Positions 1 through 9,359 of a DNA stretch of 64,000 nucleotides are shown in pieces. A program made the position numbers and the translations under genes. Where the stretch lies: NCBI RefSeq assembly GCF_014190875.1, contig NZ_JACHVS010000001.1, forward strand, positions 1,116,001 to 1,180,000, written 5' to 3'. Under the pieces are notes generated by a model that was not told the DNA's origin, did no database searches, and was given only the letters and a program-made list of their open reading frames with translations. Position 1 is the first letter of the stretch, and each line of letters starts with the position of its first letter. Source of the DNA: Paeniglutamicibacter cryotolerans. Its GTDB lineage: Bacteria > Actinomycetota > Actinomycetes > Actinomycetales > Micrococcaceae.

Positions 1-1376
1 CCGCCACCATTTTGCTGACGCTGCTGGCCGGGCCGATCATCAAGATCCTGACCCTGAACTGGTCGGATGCGGAACTGGCCCTGGGCACCACGTTCACCTA
101 CTGGTGCATGCCGCAGGTCTTCTTCTACGGCGTCTACGCGGTGGTCGGGCAGGTGCTCAACGCCCACGGACGCTTTGGCGCCTACATGTGGGCGCCCGTC
201 GCGAACAACGTGGTCCAGCTGGCCGTCATCGGCACCTTCATCGGGCTCTTCGGAGCCTACGACGGTGCCAACCGGCAGGTGGAGGACTGGACATCCCAAC
301 AGACGGTGCTGCTGGCCGGAGGTTCGACGCTGGGCATCGCCATCCAAGCACTCGTCCTGTTCTGGCCGCTGGCACGCACCGGGCTGGGTATCCGGCCGAA
401 GTTTGGCTGGCGCGGCATGGGTCTGCGCCACGTGGGCAAGTTGGCCGCCTGGACGCTGTCGGCCATGGCGATCGGCAATATCTCCTCGCTGATGTTCTCC
501 CGCCTGGTCTCCGGGGCGACGGCCGTCCGTGCCGAGATGAGCCTCGTCGCTGGTGCATCGGTCCAGGGCGAGGTCCAGCTGAACATCACCCAGCTGATCA
601 CCGTGCTCCCGCACTCGATCTTCGCGCTGTCGCTGGCAACGGTGCTCTTCAACGAGTTCACCAAGGCCTTCCACGATAACCGCCACCAGGAGATCGCCCC
701 GTTGCTCTCCCGCGGCCTGCGCAGCACGGCAGTGCCCGTGGTCTTCGCTTCCATCGCCTTCATCGTGCTCGCTGGGCCGCTGGGCCGAATCTTCGCCAGC
801 TCGGCCAGCACGGCAAACCAGACGGGTGCGGCGATCGGCCAGCTGCTGGTGCTCACGGCGCTCGGCCTGCCGTTCAAGAGCATCTCGTTCTTCCTGATGC
901 GCGTCTTCTACGCCGAGGAGGACACGCGCACCCCGATGATCATCCAGTCGGTGGTGGCGGTCCTCGGCGTGGCGACCGCCTACCTGTTGGCGCTGGTCGT
1001 GCCGATGACGAAGATCGCCATCGTGATCGCGCTGCTGTTCGGACTCATGAACATCCTCTCCGCCGTAATCGCCCACGTGCTCGTCGTGCGCCGCTACGGC
1101 GACTACGGCACCGGTGAAGTTGCCGACGCGTATATCAGGATCGGTTGGATGTCGGCGCTCTCCGGCGTCGTCGGCGCCGTGGTCCTGGCTCTGATGGGCG
1201 GCTACAACTACGGCTTCGCGTGGGATTCCATCGGGCACGCGGTCCTGAGCATCGCCATCTCCGGCAGCTGCATGCTGGTGGTGTTCCTGGTGCTGTTGCG
1301 CACCGCCAGGTCTCCGGAGCTCGAGGAATTCCTGGGGCCGCTGGCCCGAAGGATCCCCTCGCTGCGCCGCCACTGA
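1..1376 (+). CDS. murJ: Lipid II flippase MurJ (MviN), 5' end outside window
   Basis: Integral membrane flippase that moves the peptidoglycan precursor lipid II across the cytoplasmic membrane. About 454 C-terminal residues are visible as a series of hydrophobic helices. The family signature NAHGRFGAYMWAPVANN lies at visible residues 50-66 and FYAEEDTRTP at 299-308, both typical of MviN/MurJ. The frame is open to base 1, so the TTG at 12 is not the real start and the N-terminal helices lie upstream. In mycobacteria MurJ is fused to a pseudokinase and an extracellular domain. Here the protein stops after the last helices and those parts seem to sit in the next gene. The position before trxB-trxA matches the order of Rv3910-Rv3914. 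Confidence 0.93.
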   Translation, partial: ATILLTLLAGPIIKILTLNWSDAELALGTTFTYWCMPQVFFYGVYAVVGQVLNAHGRFGAYMWAPVANNVVQLAVIGTFIGLFGAYDGANRQVEDWTSQQTVLLAGGSTLGIAIQALVLFWPLARTGLGIRPKFGWRGMGLRHVGKLAAWTLSAMAIGNISSLMFSRLVSGATAVRAEMSLVAGASVQGEVQLNITQLITVLPHSIFALSLATVLFNEFTKAFHDNRHQEIAPLLSRGLRSTAVPVVFASIAFIVLAGPLGRIFASSASTANQTGAAIGQLLVLTALGLPFKSISFFLMRVFYAEEDTRTPMIIQSVVAVLGVATAYLLALVVPMTKIAIVIALLFGLMNILSAVIAHVLVVRRYGDYGTGEVADAYIRIGWMSALSGVVGAVVLALMGGYNYGFAWDSIGHAVLSIAISGSCMLVVFLVLLRTARSPELEEFLGPLARRIPSLRRH

Positions 1377-1515
1377 CCCGCCCGCACCGGGACCTCGGAT
1401 AACCCACCCTGTGTGAAGCGTCGCGATTTCCCGAGGAATACAGCCCGCACCGGTAGCATGGGACTGGGCGTCCAAGAGGACGCCGCGCATCGCCGAGCAA
1501 TCACGGGAGTCAATC

Positions 1516-3030
1516 GTGTCGCAACCCATCGACGCAGGATCCGTACTAGGCGGACGGTACCAAGTCACTGAACTGATACTGACCTCCGCCGACGGGGACC
1601 TCGTCCTGGACGGGATCGATCAGGTCCTCAACCGCCCGGTCAGCATCCTGCTTGGTTCGGCCGAGAACTCCAGCCAGCTGACCGCCAGCGCCCGTGAGAT
1701 AGCCAACGGCGCTCGCTTCGCTGCCATGCAGGTCCTGGACCTCGGAATCTCCGGGGGCCGCTCCTACTTGGTCACCAACCTGGCCGATGCCGCAGACCTG
1801 CTCGACTTGGTCATCCAGACCGATGCCCCCTATGTCGAGCCTTTCTTCACCGACACCCTGGGTTCCGAGATCTTCGGCGTTTCCCGCTCCACCGAGCCGC
1901 AGACATACGCCGACGACGAGGAATACTACGAGGATCTGGACGCTCAGGAAGAGGGCCGCCCGGCCATGCTGGGCCGTCTCCCGGAGTTCAATCTGAACGA
2001 CCAGATCACCGGTTTGAAGGGACGTTTCGCCCGAGGCCGAAGCTCCGCCGGCACGCCGGTGGCAGATGATTCATATGATTCCCACACCGCGCCCTCGGAA
2101 CTCCTCCGGCAGGAAACCGAGGAAACCGGTGAAAACAACGCGGTGTTCCCACCCGCGCCCGCTGCCCTGCCCAAGGTCCAGCGGATCCCTGCTACCCCGC
2201 CGACCCCGGTCGGCGAACCCGTCGTGACCTCGACTGCCGCCCTTGCCTCCGCAGCACGGTCCCGCGGGGCTGGAATCGGTCCCGACGGCCAACGCAACGC
2301 CACAACCTTCCCCGCCGCCGCACGCGATTACGCTGAGGCCGAAGAGCCCTACGTGGACTATGAGGAAGAGGAAGCCGGCGAGGGCCGCAACAAGACCATG
2401 CGCCTGCTCGTCGGAGCCGTGCTGTGCATCGTTCTGGTGGTCGCCGTCGTGTTTGCCTTCAACGCGCTTGGCCCCAAGGCCCCGGGCCCGGTGGCCAACA
2501 GCAGTCCCGTCGGCACCACCGAAGGGTCCTCGCCCGGCGGCTCGACCGCTCCTGTGACTACCGCCAAACCCGTGATCAACGGTGTCACCCGTCTGGTTCC
2601 CGGCAATCAGGGGCTGAACGCCGACACCGACGGAACCCTGTCCCGGCTGATCGACGGAAACCCGGCCAGCATCTACAGGTCATACTCCTTCTCCACCCCG
2701 AAGTTCGGCGGACTTGCCTCGAACATGGTTCTGGTCGCGGAACTCAAGAAGCCGTCCGATGTCAGCAAGATCGAGCTGGTCGGGCTCAACGGTTCGGGCG
2801 GCGCCTTCGAGATCCGTGTCGGCAAGACGGACAGCCTGGCCGATTCCAGCGAGGTGAGCTCCGGTTCCTTCACCGGCCCCACCGTCACGGTTCCGGTCCC
2901 CTCCGGGGACAACGGCGGCACCGGGGTCCAGTACGTCTTCGTAAACGTCACCGAGCTGCCGAAGCTGGCATCGGGGGGCAACAACTCGCGCCCCTACGGC
3001 CTGCAGATCGGCGAGATCAAGGTCTCCTAG
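1516..3030 (+). CDS. Membrane-anchored pseudokinase-like protein, partner of MurJ
   Basis: 504 residues. Residues 12-100 look like the N-lobe of a protein kinase (GGRYQVTEL opening, then beta-strand-like segments), but no HRD or DFG motif follows, so it cannot be an active kinase. Residues 120-290 are acidic, Pro/Ala/Thr-rich and probably disordered, with threonines such as the one in QETEETGEN that could be phosphorylated. One membrane helix spans about 295-316 after a basic stretch. The outer part (365-504) has the pattern of a discoidin-like beta domain (SRLIDGNPASIYRSYSF...). Mycobacterial MviN (Rv3910) carries a pseudokinase and such a domain fused to MurJ and is bound by FhaA after PknB phosphorylation. 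I infer the same role from a separate gene. The GTG start is 140 bases after murJ. Confidence 0.72.
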   Translation: MSQPIDAGSVLGGRYQVTELILTSADGDLVLDGIDQVLNRPVSILLGSAENSSQLTASAREIANGARFAAMQVLDLGISGGRSYLVTNLADAADLLDLVIQTDAPYVEPFFTDTLGSEIFGVSRSTEPQTYADDEEYYEDLDAQEEGRPAMLGRLPEFNLNDQITGLKGRFARGRSSAGTPVADDSYDSHTAPSELLRQETEETGENNAVFPPAPAALPKVQRIPATPPTPVGEPVVTSTAALASAARSRGAGIGPDGQRNATTFPAAARDYAEAEEPYVDYEEEEAGEGRNKTMRLLVGAVLCIVLVVAVVFAFNALGPKAPGPVANSSPVGTTEGSSPGGSTAPVTTAKPVINGVTRLVPGNQGLNADTDGTLSRLIDGNPASIYRSYSFSTPKFGGLASNMVLVAELKKPSDVSKIELVGLNGSGGAFEIRVGKTDSLADSSEVSSGSFTGPTVTVPVPSGDNGGTGVQYVFVNVTELPKLASGGNNSRPYGLQIGEIKVS

Positions 3031-3138
3031 ACCACCTTCGGGAATAGCGCGTCACTATGGATCGTTATGCCCGACAGAACAACAATCCCATCGTGGTGGC
3101 GTTTAGGCGCCGCGACGCCAACGAAAGGTTCGCTCCGC

Positions 3139-4119
3139 GTGGCCATTGAATCAAACGACGTGCGTGACGTCATCATCATCGGTTCCGGTCCTGCCGGCTA
3201 CACCTCGGCCATCTACACGGCTCGGGCAAACTTGGCGCCGCTGGTCATCGCCGGTTCGGTGACAGCTGGCGGCGAACTGATGAACACCACCGATGTGGAA
3301 AACTTCCCCGGGTTCCCCGAAGGAATCATGGGCCCAGACCTCATGGAAAACATGCGCGCCCAAGCTGAGCGCTTCGGCGCCGAGATCCTCTACGAGGATG
3401 TCACTTCGGTGGACCTGTCCACCGAGATCAAGACGGTGACGCTGGGCGGCGGAGAGGTCCACAAGGCACGTTCCATCATCCTTTCCACCGGATCCGCATA
3501 CCGCGAGTTGGGACTGCCCGACGAGAAACGGTTGTCCGGCCACGGCGTGAGCTGGTGTGCAACCTGCGACGGATTCTTCTTCCGTGACCAGGAAATCGCC
3601 GTCGTCGGCGGTGGCGATTCGGCCATGGAAGAGGCACTCTTCCTGACCAAGTTCGCCAGCAAGGTCACCGTGGTGCACCGCCGCGACACCCTGCGCGCCT
3701 CGAAGATCATGGCTGACCGCGCTCTGGCCAACGAGAAGATCGAGTTCGTCTGGAACTCCGAGGTCGTTGCCGTCCGCGGCGAGTCTAAGGTCACCGGCCT
3801 GGGCCTGCGCAACCTAGTCGACGGAACCGAACAGGAACTCGCCGTCACCGGAGTATTCGTCGCCATCGGCAACGATCCGCGTACCGAGCTGGTCAAGGAC
3901 CAGCTAACGCTGACGGTCGAAGGTACCATTGCCGTTGATGCTCGAAGCTCCAAGACGAGCCTTCCGGGCGTCTTCGCCGCAGGCGATGTCATCGACCCCA
4001 CCTACCGCCAGGCGATTACCGCCGCCGGTTCCGGTTGTGCCGCAGCCCTTGACGTCGAGCACTTCCTTGCAGGTCTGCCTGCGCTGACCGAGCCGGCAGC
4101 GGAACACGCCAGCATCTAG
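3139..4119 (+). CDS. trxB: Thioredoxin reductase
   Basis: FAD- and NADPH-dependent reductase that reduces thioredoxin in the cytoplasm. The FAD site GSGPAG is near residue 15, the redox motif CATC is in the [11 protein letters not shown] segment in the middle, the NADPH site GGGDSAMEE follows it, and the second FAD motif is [13 protein letters not shown] near the C-terminus. The frame is open from 3067, but I choose the GTG at 3139: a GAAAGG ribosome-binding site lies 10 bases before it, the resulting 326 residues fit the family length, and homology begins there. Its partner trxA follows 54 bases downstream, so they are probably co-transcribed. In mycobacteria sigM lies between the murJ homologue and trxB; no sigma factor gene is present here. 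Confidence 0.95.
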   Translation: MAIESNDVRDVIIIGSGPAGYTSAIYTARANLAPLVIAGSVTAGGELMNTTDVENFPGFPEGIMGPDLMENMRAQAERFGAEILYEDVTSVDLSTEIKTVTLGGGEVHKARSIILSTGSAYRELGLPDEKRLSGHGVSWCATCDGFFFRDQEIAVVGGGDSAMEEALFLTKFASKVTVVHRRDTLRASKIMADRALANEKIEFVWNSEVVAVRGESKVTGLGLRNLVDGTEQELAVTGVFVAIGNDPRTELVKDQLTLTVEGTIAVDARSSKTSLPGVFAAGDVIDPTYRQAITAAGSGCAAALDVEHFLAGLPALTEPAAEHASI

Positions 4120-4173
4120 TAATTCGTTTCCCCGGGTCCTCCGGGGATCACCCCCACCAGAAAGGGGCCGGAC

Positions 4174-4497
4174 ATGAGCCAGGCCAAAGACGTAACCGAC
4201 GCAACCTTCCAGAGCGAAGTCCTCGAGGCCACCAAGCCGGTCATCGTCGATTTCTGGGCCGAGTGGTGCGGCCCGTGCCGCATGTTGTCCCCGATCCTCG
4301 ATCAGATTGCCGCGGAGCACGCGGACAAGGTTGACGTCGTCAAGGTCAACGTCGACGACAACCCGGGCATCTCTGCCAAGTATGGCATCACAAGCATCCC
4401 TGCCGTCTACGTCTTCAAGGACGGCGAGCACGTAGCTACCTCGATCGGTGCCAAGCCCAAGCCTGCCTTGGAAAAGGAATTCGCCGCATACCTCTAA
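4174..4497 (+). CDS. trxA: Thioredoxin
   Basis: 107-residue thioredoxin, the cytoplasmic dithiol-disulfide carrier reduced by the upstream TrxB. The active site WCGPC is in VDFWAEWCGPCRMLSP near residue 32, and the cis-proline segment SIPAVYVFKDG is present. Length and fold pattern are standard. A strong AGAAAGGGG ribosome-binding site precedes the ATG. The gene is followed immediately by a strong intrinsic terminator, so the conserved murJ-to-trxA block ends here. In mycobacteria cwlM would come next (Rv3915); no cwlM homologue is recognisable downstream, where the IS-rich region begins. Confidence 0.97.
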   Translation: MSQAKDVTDATFQSEVLEATKPVIVDFWAEWCGPCRMLSPILDQIAAEHADKVDVVKVNVDDNPGISAKYGITSIPAVYVFKDGEHVATSIGAKPKPALEKEFAAYL

Positions 4498-4510
4498 CCC
4501 GAGGAGCTGA

Positions 4511-4556
4511 AAATGGGTCTTCCCGTCCGATGCCGGACGGGAAGACCCATTTTTTC
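4511..4556 (+). terminator. Rho-independent terminator after trxA
   Basis: Perfect stem with an ATGC loop: 4511-4529 pairs with 4534-4552, followed by a run of T. It closes the trxB-trxA transcript. Confidence 0.93.
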
Positions 4557-5486
4557 TGCCTACCTGGGCTCGCGGAAGCGCTTCATGCCCGCAGGACTGC
4601 GCTCACTCAATACGATCACCTATTAAACTATTATCGTTTGTTTTTATACTTTTTAGAATAAATACAGGTCCTGCGTCGGCATTTATGGTCCCTCCTGCGT
4701 ACATCCGCTTGCGCGCCCTGCCGCTTTCCCGAAGTGCTCCGTGCTAGCTGGGCCCCGGTCCTAAATCCAAATTTTCGCCGGATTTCCGATCACGCTTTTG
4801 CCATTCCAATCGCTGCCCGGGTTCTCCTTGCACCGCTCCTCAGCGGCGAGTTTCTCAGTTGAGAGCAGCTACCCTCATAGCTCGGATATCAAAAGTCTCG
4901 CCGAGGTCCGGAATTTTCAGCTCTGCTCCCTCATCCATCATGAACGCTCTAGAGCCTTGTTTCACGTGAAACACCCAGGGCTGTCCAGAGCAGACCCGCC
5001 CAGCTCCCCGCAGCTTCTGACACCCAGTGTCATCTCCCTTCTTCGCTGGCCACTCCCCCCTTCCCCGCCGTCATCTTCTCTTTTTTCCGAACCCCTCTTC
5101 TAGAATCCGCTCGCACCCTTCCTCACCGCGGCAGCAAACTGTCTGTCTCTTCGTTTTCCACCGACACACACTGCCTGCTCCCCCGATGCTACTTCCCGAC
5201 AAGCAGCGTCTGCTTCGAGCAAATCAGGTGCTGGGCGCCCTCAACCAGCGCTTGCGAAAGCCCCCTAGTGCGTCGGTCCGAAGCTCTACCTGGCATCCTG
5301 ACTGGCCTCTTTCATCAGGTAGAACTAGCCCGATCGTCCGACGTTTCCAATGCCCGTCCTAGTTCTCAGCCAAGATACACCGGGCAGGTTTGTTGTTCAT
5401 ATCCACCGTGGTTTGCACCTCCATCCCCGGAAACCATCGTGTCTCGACCACGCATTCGCTCGGTGCAACGGGTGCCCCGTTGTCCA
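4557..5486. other. Gene-free stretch, AT-rich patch and parS 1
   Basis: No reading frame here resembles a protein I recognise; the open frames are short and have no convincing start. A conspicuously AT-rich patch lies at about 4618-4668, unlike its surroundings. It could be a lost promoter region or non-native DNA. A perfect parS site is at 4958-4973. The remainder is probably decayed sequence. Confidence 0.6.
4958..4973. other. parS centromere site 1
   Basis: TGTTTCACGTGAAACA, a perfect 16-bp palindrome identical to the bacterial parS consensus bound by ParB. It lies in non-coding DNA, the furthest from parAB of the five sites seen. Confidence 0.93.
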
Positions 5487-6606
5487 CTTGATGATTGTTG
5501 CCCGACGGACCACCTAACGCAGGTGCGGATCGGTCGGATGATGGTTACCCAAGGTGAAACAACGACAGATCCTGCTCGACTGCTCACAATGACTCGGATC
5601 CTCCGTTGCGTTGAACACGAAGTAGCGCAGCACGGTGAACCGGGCTTCAATCCGGTGCCGGTGCGAGCCCTAGAAGGGAACATAGGCGAGTCCGACATGG
5701 ATCGCTGCCACCCAGTCACCGATTCACGCATCCGCCTCCGTGGATCGGTGCGGTCGTCGTGGTCCAAGACCACCGCTATGGATTCGGTGAGCGGATGCAG
5801 CGAACGCAGGTAACGGGCGCCGACCAAGACATCTCGCGCTGTTGGGTCTTGACGTGTCCGTAAAGCCTGTCGATGGAAGAGGTCATTGTCGACGAGCATG
5901 TCCCTGACCCCGTACGGGCCCTGGTAGGAGGTCCGCAGGCCTCGTCGGCAAGGGGCTGTTGGTCCCCCGGGGGCAGTCTCTGCCGAGGCCCAATGGTCTT
6001 CGGGGTCGGCCTGCACGCCCAGGAGCCCGAACTCGCCCATGCAGATCATTACCAACGGCTCCCGGATACCTGCTTCCCCTCAAAGATTACCTAGAGCGAC
6101 ATGAGGTTCATCCTCCGGGTCGTTGCTGGCCTTCCAGGTTTTGATGGACTTAGAATTTGATGGACTTAAAAGGAGACACCTTCCTTGCGAAGCACTAAGC
6201 ACAGCCCTTCAGGGGAAGGGTGCCTGGCCATCCCCTGGTCCACCAGATAATCGGTCAGTTTCTACAGGCTCCAGGTGGCGAACGGCAAACCATCATTGTC
6301 GGGGCGTCCCAGCGCCATCTAACGGATCAGGCCTCATCGTTCGGAGCTGCCTCTCGGTGGGCGGTCACCGGTGCACCAAGGATGCCGGGAGTAGAACCCA
6401 TCGTGATTGGCTTTGTGCAGCACGTAGCGGACCGGCATCAGGGCTGGTGAACATGACCTGGGATCATTGCCCGTCCCGACCCTAAGCCGAGCGCAGAGCA
6501 CCATCGTGGCCCTGCGCCAGATCACCGTCAAGTCCGAACTCCGATGGGCGATCTGTATCAGCCGGCCGTCTTCGTTACCCTGAATTTCCCGAACCTGAAC
6601 GCGCCA
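5487..6606 (-). pseudogene. Decayed IS630-family transposase
   Basis: Read on the minus strand, pieces in different frames assemble in order into an IS630-type transposase. From about 6600 down: an N-terminal helix-turn-helix region (LIQIAHRSSDLTVIWRRATMVL, then VRYVLHKANHDGF), a linker GDRPP, then LPFATWSL and LVLRKEGVSF, KTWKASNDPE near 6111-6146, the first catalytic region ICMGEFGLLGVQADP near 6050 (family form CxDEFG), RYLRSLHP, a degraded VVLDHDDRTDP where the family has a catalytic D in VxDNxxxH, and finally HRIEARFTVLRYFVF, which carries the catalytic E. At least three frameshifts and several stops make it non-functional. The identification is from memory of the family; a protein search would test it. 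Confidence 0.8.
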
Positions 6607-7235
6607 TGGACTCGAAATTGCGTCTAAACCTGTGCGGATTTCCGCATCGATCAGACTGCCTCCAAACCACCGTGCATGCACCGGGGCTCCTTCCCGAGTA
6701 CTCACCGGGACCGAGCGAACCTTGCAGTTCTCGGTTGAATATCTGCTCGTGTGGGAGTCAGGAATATTGCGCATGGGGACCATCGCAGGAAAACGTGCAT
6801 ATTCTCCGTGAGAGCCACCCCCGGCGTTACCGGGAGCCACTTAGCCGGCGGGGTTGTTGGCGCCGCCACGACGTGAGCAGGTCCAGTCTGGACTGGTCGC
6901 CCCTGCAGGCTGCCGGGCACTGCCAACCACGGAGAGTGCATAGCGGACACCACCGGCGATAGCGGAGCAGCTGTCTGGCAGGGGCCCTGCGGCGAAGCCC
7001 CTCCGTAGGCGGCGCGTACCCAGGGAACAACATTGCAGCCCGCACTCCGTGTTCTGCACGAGGAGTCCGCAGGTGGACCGGCACCGGCGTCCACACCGAG
7101 GTGGACATGGGCCGGGACGTCAACCACCGCATCCGGATCTGAGTCGGAAGGTGCACATGACGCGAGAAGTTCAGCGCCATTCAGAAATGGAATGACCCTT
7201 TGGAGGCCGGTGGCTCCCACTCGGTGAGGTACTAG
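6607..7235. other. Gene-free stretch between IS remnants
   Basis: Several short overlapping frames exist on both strands, but none matches a family I know and none has a clear ribosome-binding site. This is probably the outer end of the IS630 remnant plus other decayed mobile DNA. Confidence 0.5.
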
Positions 7236-7299
7236 CTGCCAACGGCAATATCAGTGGCTCCCAACCGCAATAATGGGTGGTCCCCGAAGCGTCGAATAC
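7236..7299. repeat. Dispersed repeat copy A, possible IS end
   Basis: About 64 bases resembling 13786-13849: both copies contain CCAACGGCAA.ATCA..GGCTCCC followed by GTGGTCC.C.AAGCGTCGAATA. Just before and within it the unit GTGGCTCCCA or a close form recurs about every 40 bases, a pattern seen at the ends of IS21-type elements. The assignment to an IS end is inference. Confidence 0.5.
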
Positions 7300-7869
7300 T
7301 TACGGTACTAGCTGTCGCTGGCTTCTGTCCGGATTTTCGGGTTTCTCTGTCACTATCGAGATGTCAGCATTCTTCCTGTTTCATTTTTCAAAGACAATTC
7401 GCCCACACCCTTCAGACCTAGAAAGCTGCATGCCATCGTGGACACTTGAGCGTAGCGTCCAGCGAGATATCATCCGCCACGATGAGCTCAGTTGTGCGCT
7501 CCACTCGGCACCCCTCCCGAGGACCACCGACAGAAGAGAAGGGACCGATTGCAGTCGCCAAAGGTCACGGAAGTGAATGCACCGTCCCCTCCCCCGTCTT
7601 TTGAGTAGCCCTTTACCGGACTTCCCGAGGAAGGATAGGGGTTGCTAGCCTGTCATCCCGGCATGATCTCCTCCCCCTGTTAATCCATGGTCCGGTGGGA
7701 GTGCTGTCACCGGGGACCCGATAGGTACCAGGGATATCGCTCATAGAGGCCGGACCAGGACAAACACCATCATCCAAGGTCGGCCGTAACGTGGATGCCA
7801 AGCCGTGGAGCCACAGAGGCAAGCCAGCACCGTTTCATCCGATACCGCCCCACCGGGGCGATCCAACGA
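7300..7869. other. Gene-free stretch upstream of IS110 remnant; possible left end and bridge RNA
   Basis: No protein gene is recognised. The last 230 bases before the transposase remnant (about 7640-7869) would be the long non-coding left end of an IS110 element. In IS110-group elements this region encodes the bridge RNA that guides recombination. A plausible hairpin is visible near 7690-7720 (GGTCC.GGTG pairing with CACC..GGACC around a 10-base loop). Function is not established, and the transposase is broken. Confidence 0.4.
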
Positions 7870-9082
7870 ATGAGGCGCATAGAGATCAACGGTCATGAAA
7901 CCATCGACGTGTTCATCGGTGTCGATGTCGGCAAGACCAACCACCACGCCGTCGCCCTGGACCGGCCCGGCAAGAAGCTGCTGGGGCAAGGCCCTGCCCC
8001 AAGACGAGGCCAAGCTCCGGGCCATCATCCGGTCCCTGGCCAAGCACGGGACACTCCTCTTCGTGGTGGACCAGTCCGCGACCATCGGCGCGCTGCCGGT
8101 CGTCATCGCCCACGCCGCAGGCATCCAGGTCGCCTGCCTGCCCGGACTGGCCATGCGCCGGATCGCGGACCGGCACCCAGTGGAGGCCAAAGCGATCCGA
8201 AAGACGTGTTCATCATCGCCAACGGGGCACGCACCCTGCCCCACACACTGCGCACCATCGAGGTCCCGCAGGAACAAATCGCCGAACTGTCGATGCGCTG
8301 AGTTTTCGATGAGGCCCTGGCCAAGCAGGGAACCGCGACCTCCAACCGGATCCGCGGGCTACTCACCCAGATCCACCCCGCCCTGGAACAAGTCATCGGC
8401 AAGCACCTGCACCACTTGGCAATGGCCGAACTCCTCGTCAAATACCCGACCCCCGCAGCGCTGCGCCGGGCCGGCGAAGCCCGCAGCGGACCCTGCTATC
8501 CAAGCACCACGCGCCGGAAGCCGCTGGGCGCAGGAGATCACCGCTGCCCTGGCCGCCCAGACCGTGGTCGTTTCCGGCACACAGGGCACCGGTATTGTCC
8601 TGCCCGAGCTAGCCCGTACCCTGGCCCAGACCCGGGCGGCCCGGGATGCAGTTCTAGTGCGGGTGGAGGAACTGGTCAAGGACCATCCGCTGCACGTGAT
8701 GTTGTCCTCCCGGCCCGGGGTCGGGCTCCGCACCGAGGCGCGGATCCTCACCGAGATCGTCGGCAAGGACTTCGACACCCCCGGCCATCTGGCCTCCTAC
8801 GCGGGGCTGATACCAGTGACATGGCGGTCCGCGACCTCGATCCCTGGAGATCATTCCTCGCGCAAGGGCAACAAGATCCTCAAACGCGCCCTTTTCCTTT
8901 CAGCGTTCGCGTCCCTGAACTGCGAGGACCCCACGTCCCGGGCCTACTACGACCGCAAGCGGGCCGAAGGCAAGAAGCATAACCAGGCGCTCATCGCGTT
9001 GGCCCGCCGGCGCTGCAATGAACTGTGCGCGATGCTGCGCGACGGAACCATCTACGGGGCACCGGAGGCTCTCGCCGCCTAA
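7870..9082 (+). pseudogene. Decayed IS110-family transposase
   Basis: DEDD-type transposase of IS110 kind, broken by frameshifts and a stop. The N-terminal RuvC-like part begins at ATG 7870 (FIGVDVGKTNHHAVAL), continues in a second frame (DEAKLRAIIRSLAKHGTLLFVVD), then returns to the first frame (DPKDVFIIANGARTLPHTLR), where a TGA at 8299-8301 interrupts it. The reading continues past the stop (VFDEALAKQGTATSNRIRGLLTQ) and shifts again near 8490. The C-terminal transposase_20 domain is intact from about 8535 (HVMLSSRPGVGLRTEARIL, YAGLIPVTW, GNKILKRALFLSAF). An acidic residue normally found in the second motif appears as D in FVVDQS. It cannot make a working enzyme. Confidence 0.88.
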
Positions 9083-9359
9083 TATCTCAAACCGCAAGCA
9101 GGCCCATAGTCCGGCTTGGACCCTTCAATCCGGACGGAAAGCCATTCCCAAAAAGCACCGTTCCCAGGGTCCCCAAAGGTCTTCCGGGAAAACCCCGAAA
9201 GACCTTGCGAAAAAGATAGGGTACCCCCCCATCCTCCAGTAGTAGTGCCCCGTAGAGTGGTGTAACACCCACCAGTGACCTGTACGTTCGTGAAACGGGC
9301 GCGGTCACCGTGGGTCCTTCGAGGAAACTCTCACATCCCACTCGAAAGGACATCTCACG

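Noticed and set aside
4798..5103. 101-codon plus-strand frame containing FHVKH
   Set aside because: FHVKH is simply the translation of the parS site. There is no ribosome-binding site and no family resemblance.
6702..7220. 172-codon minus-strand frame and overlapping frames
   Set aside because: Several frames are open at once because of GC bias. None has a domain signature or start signal.
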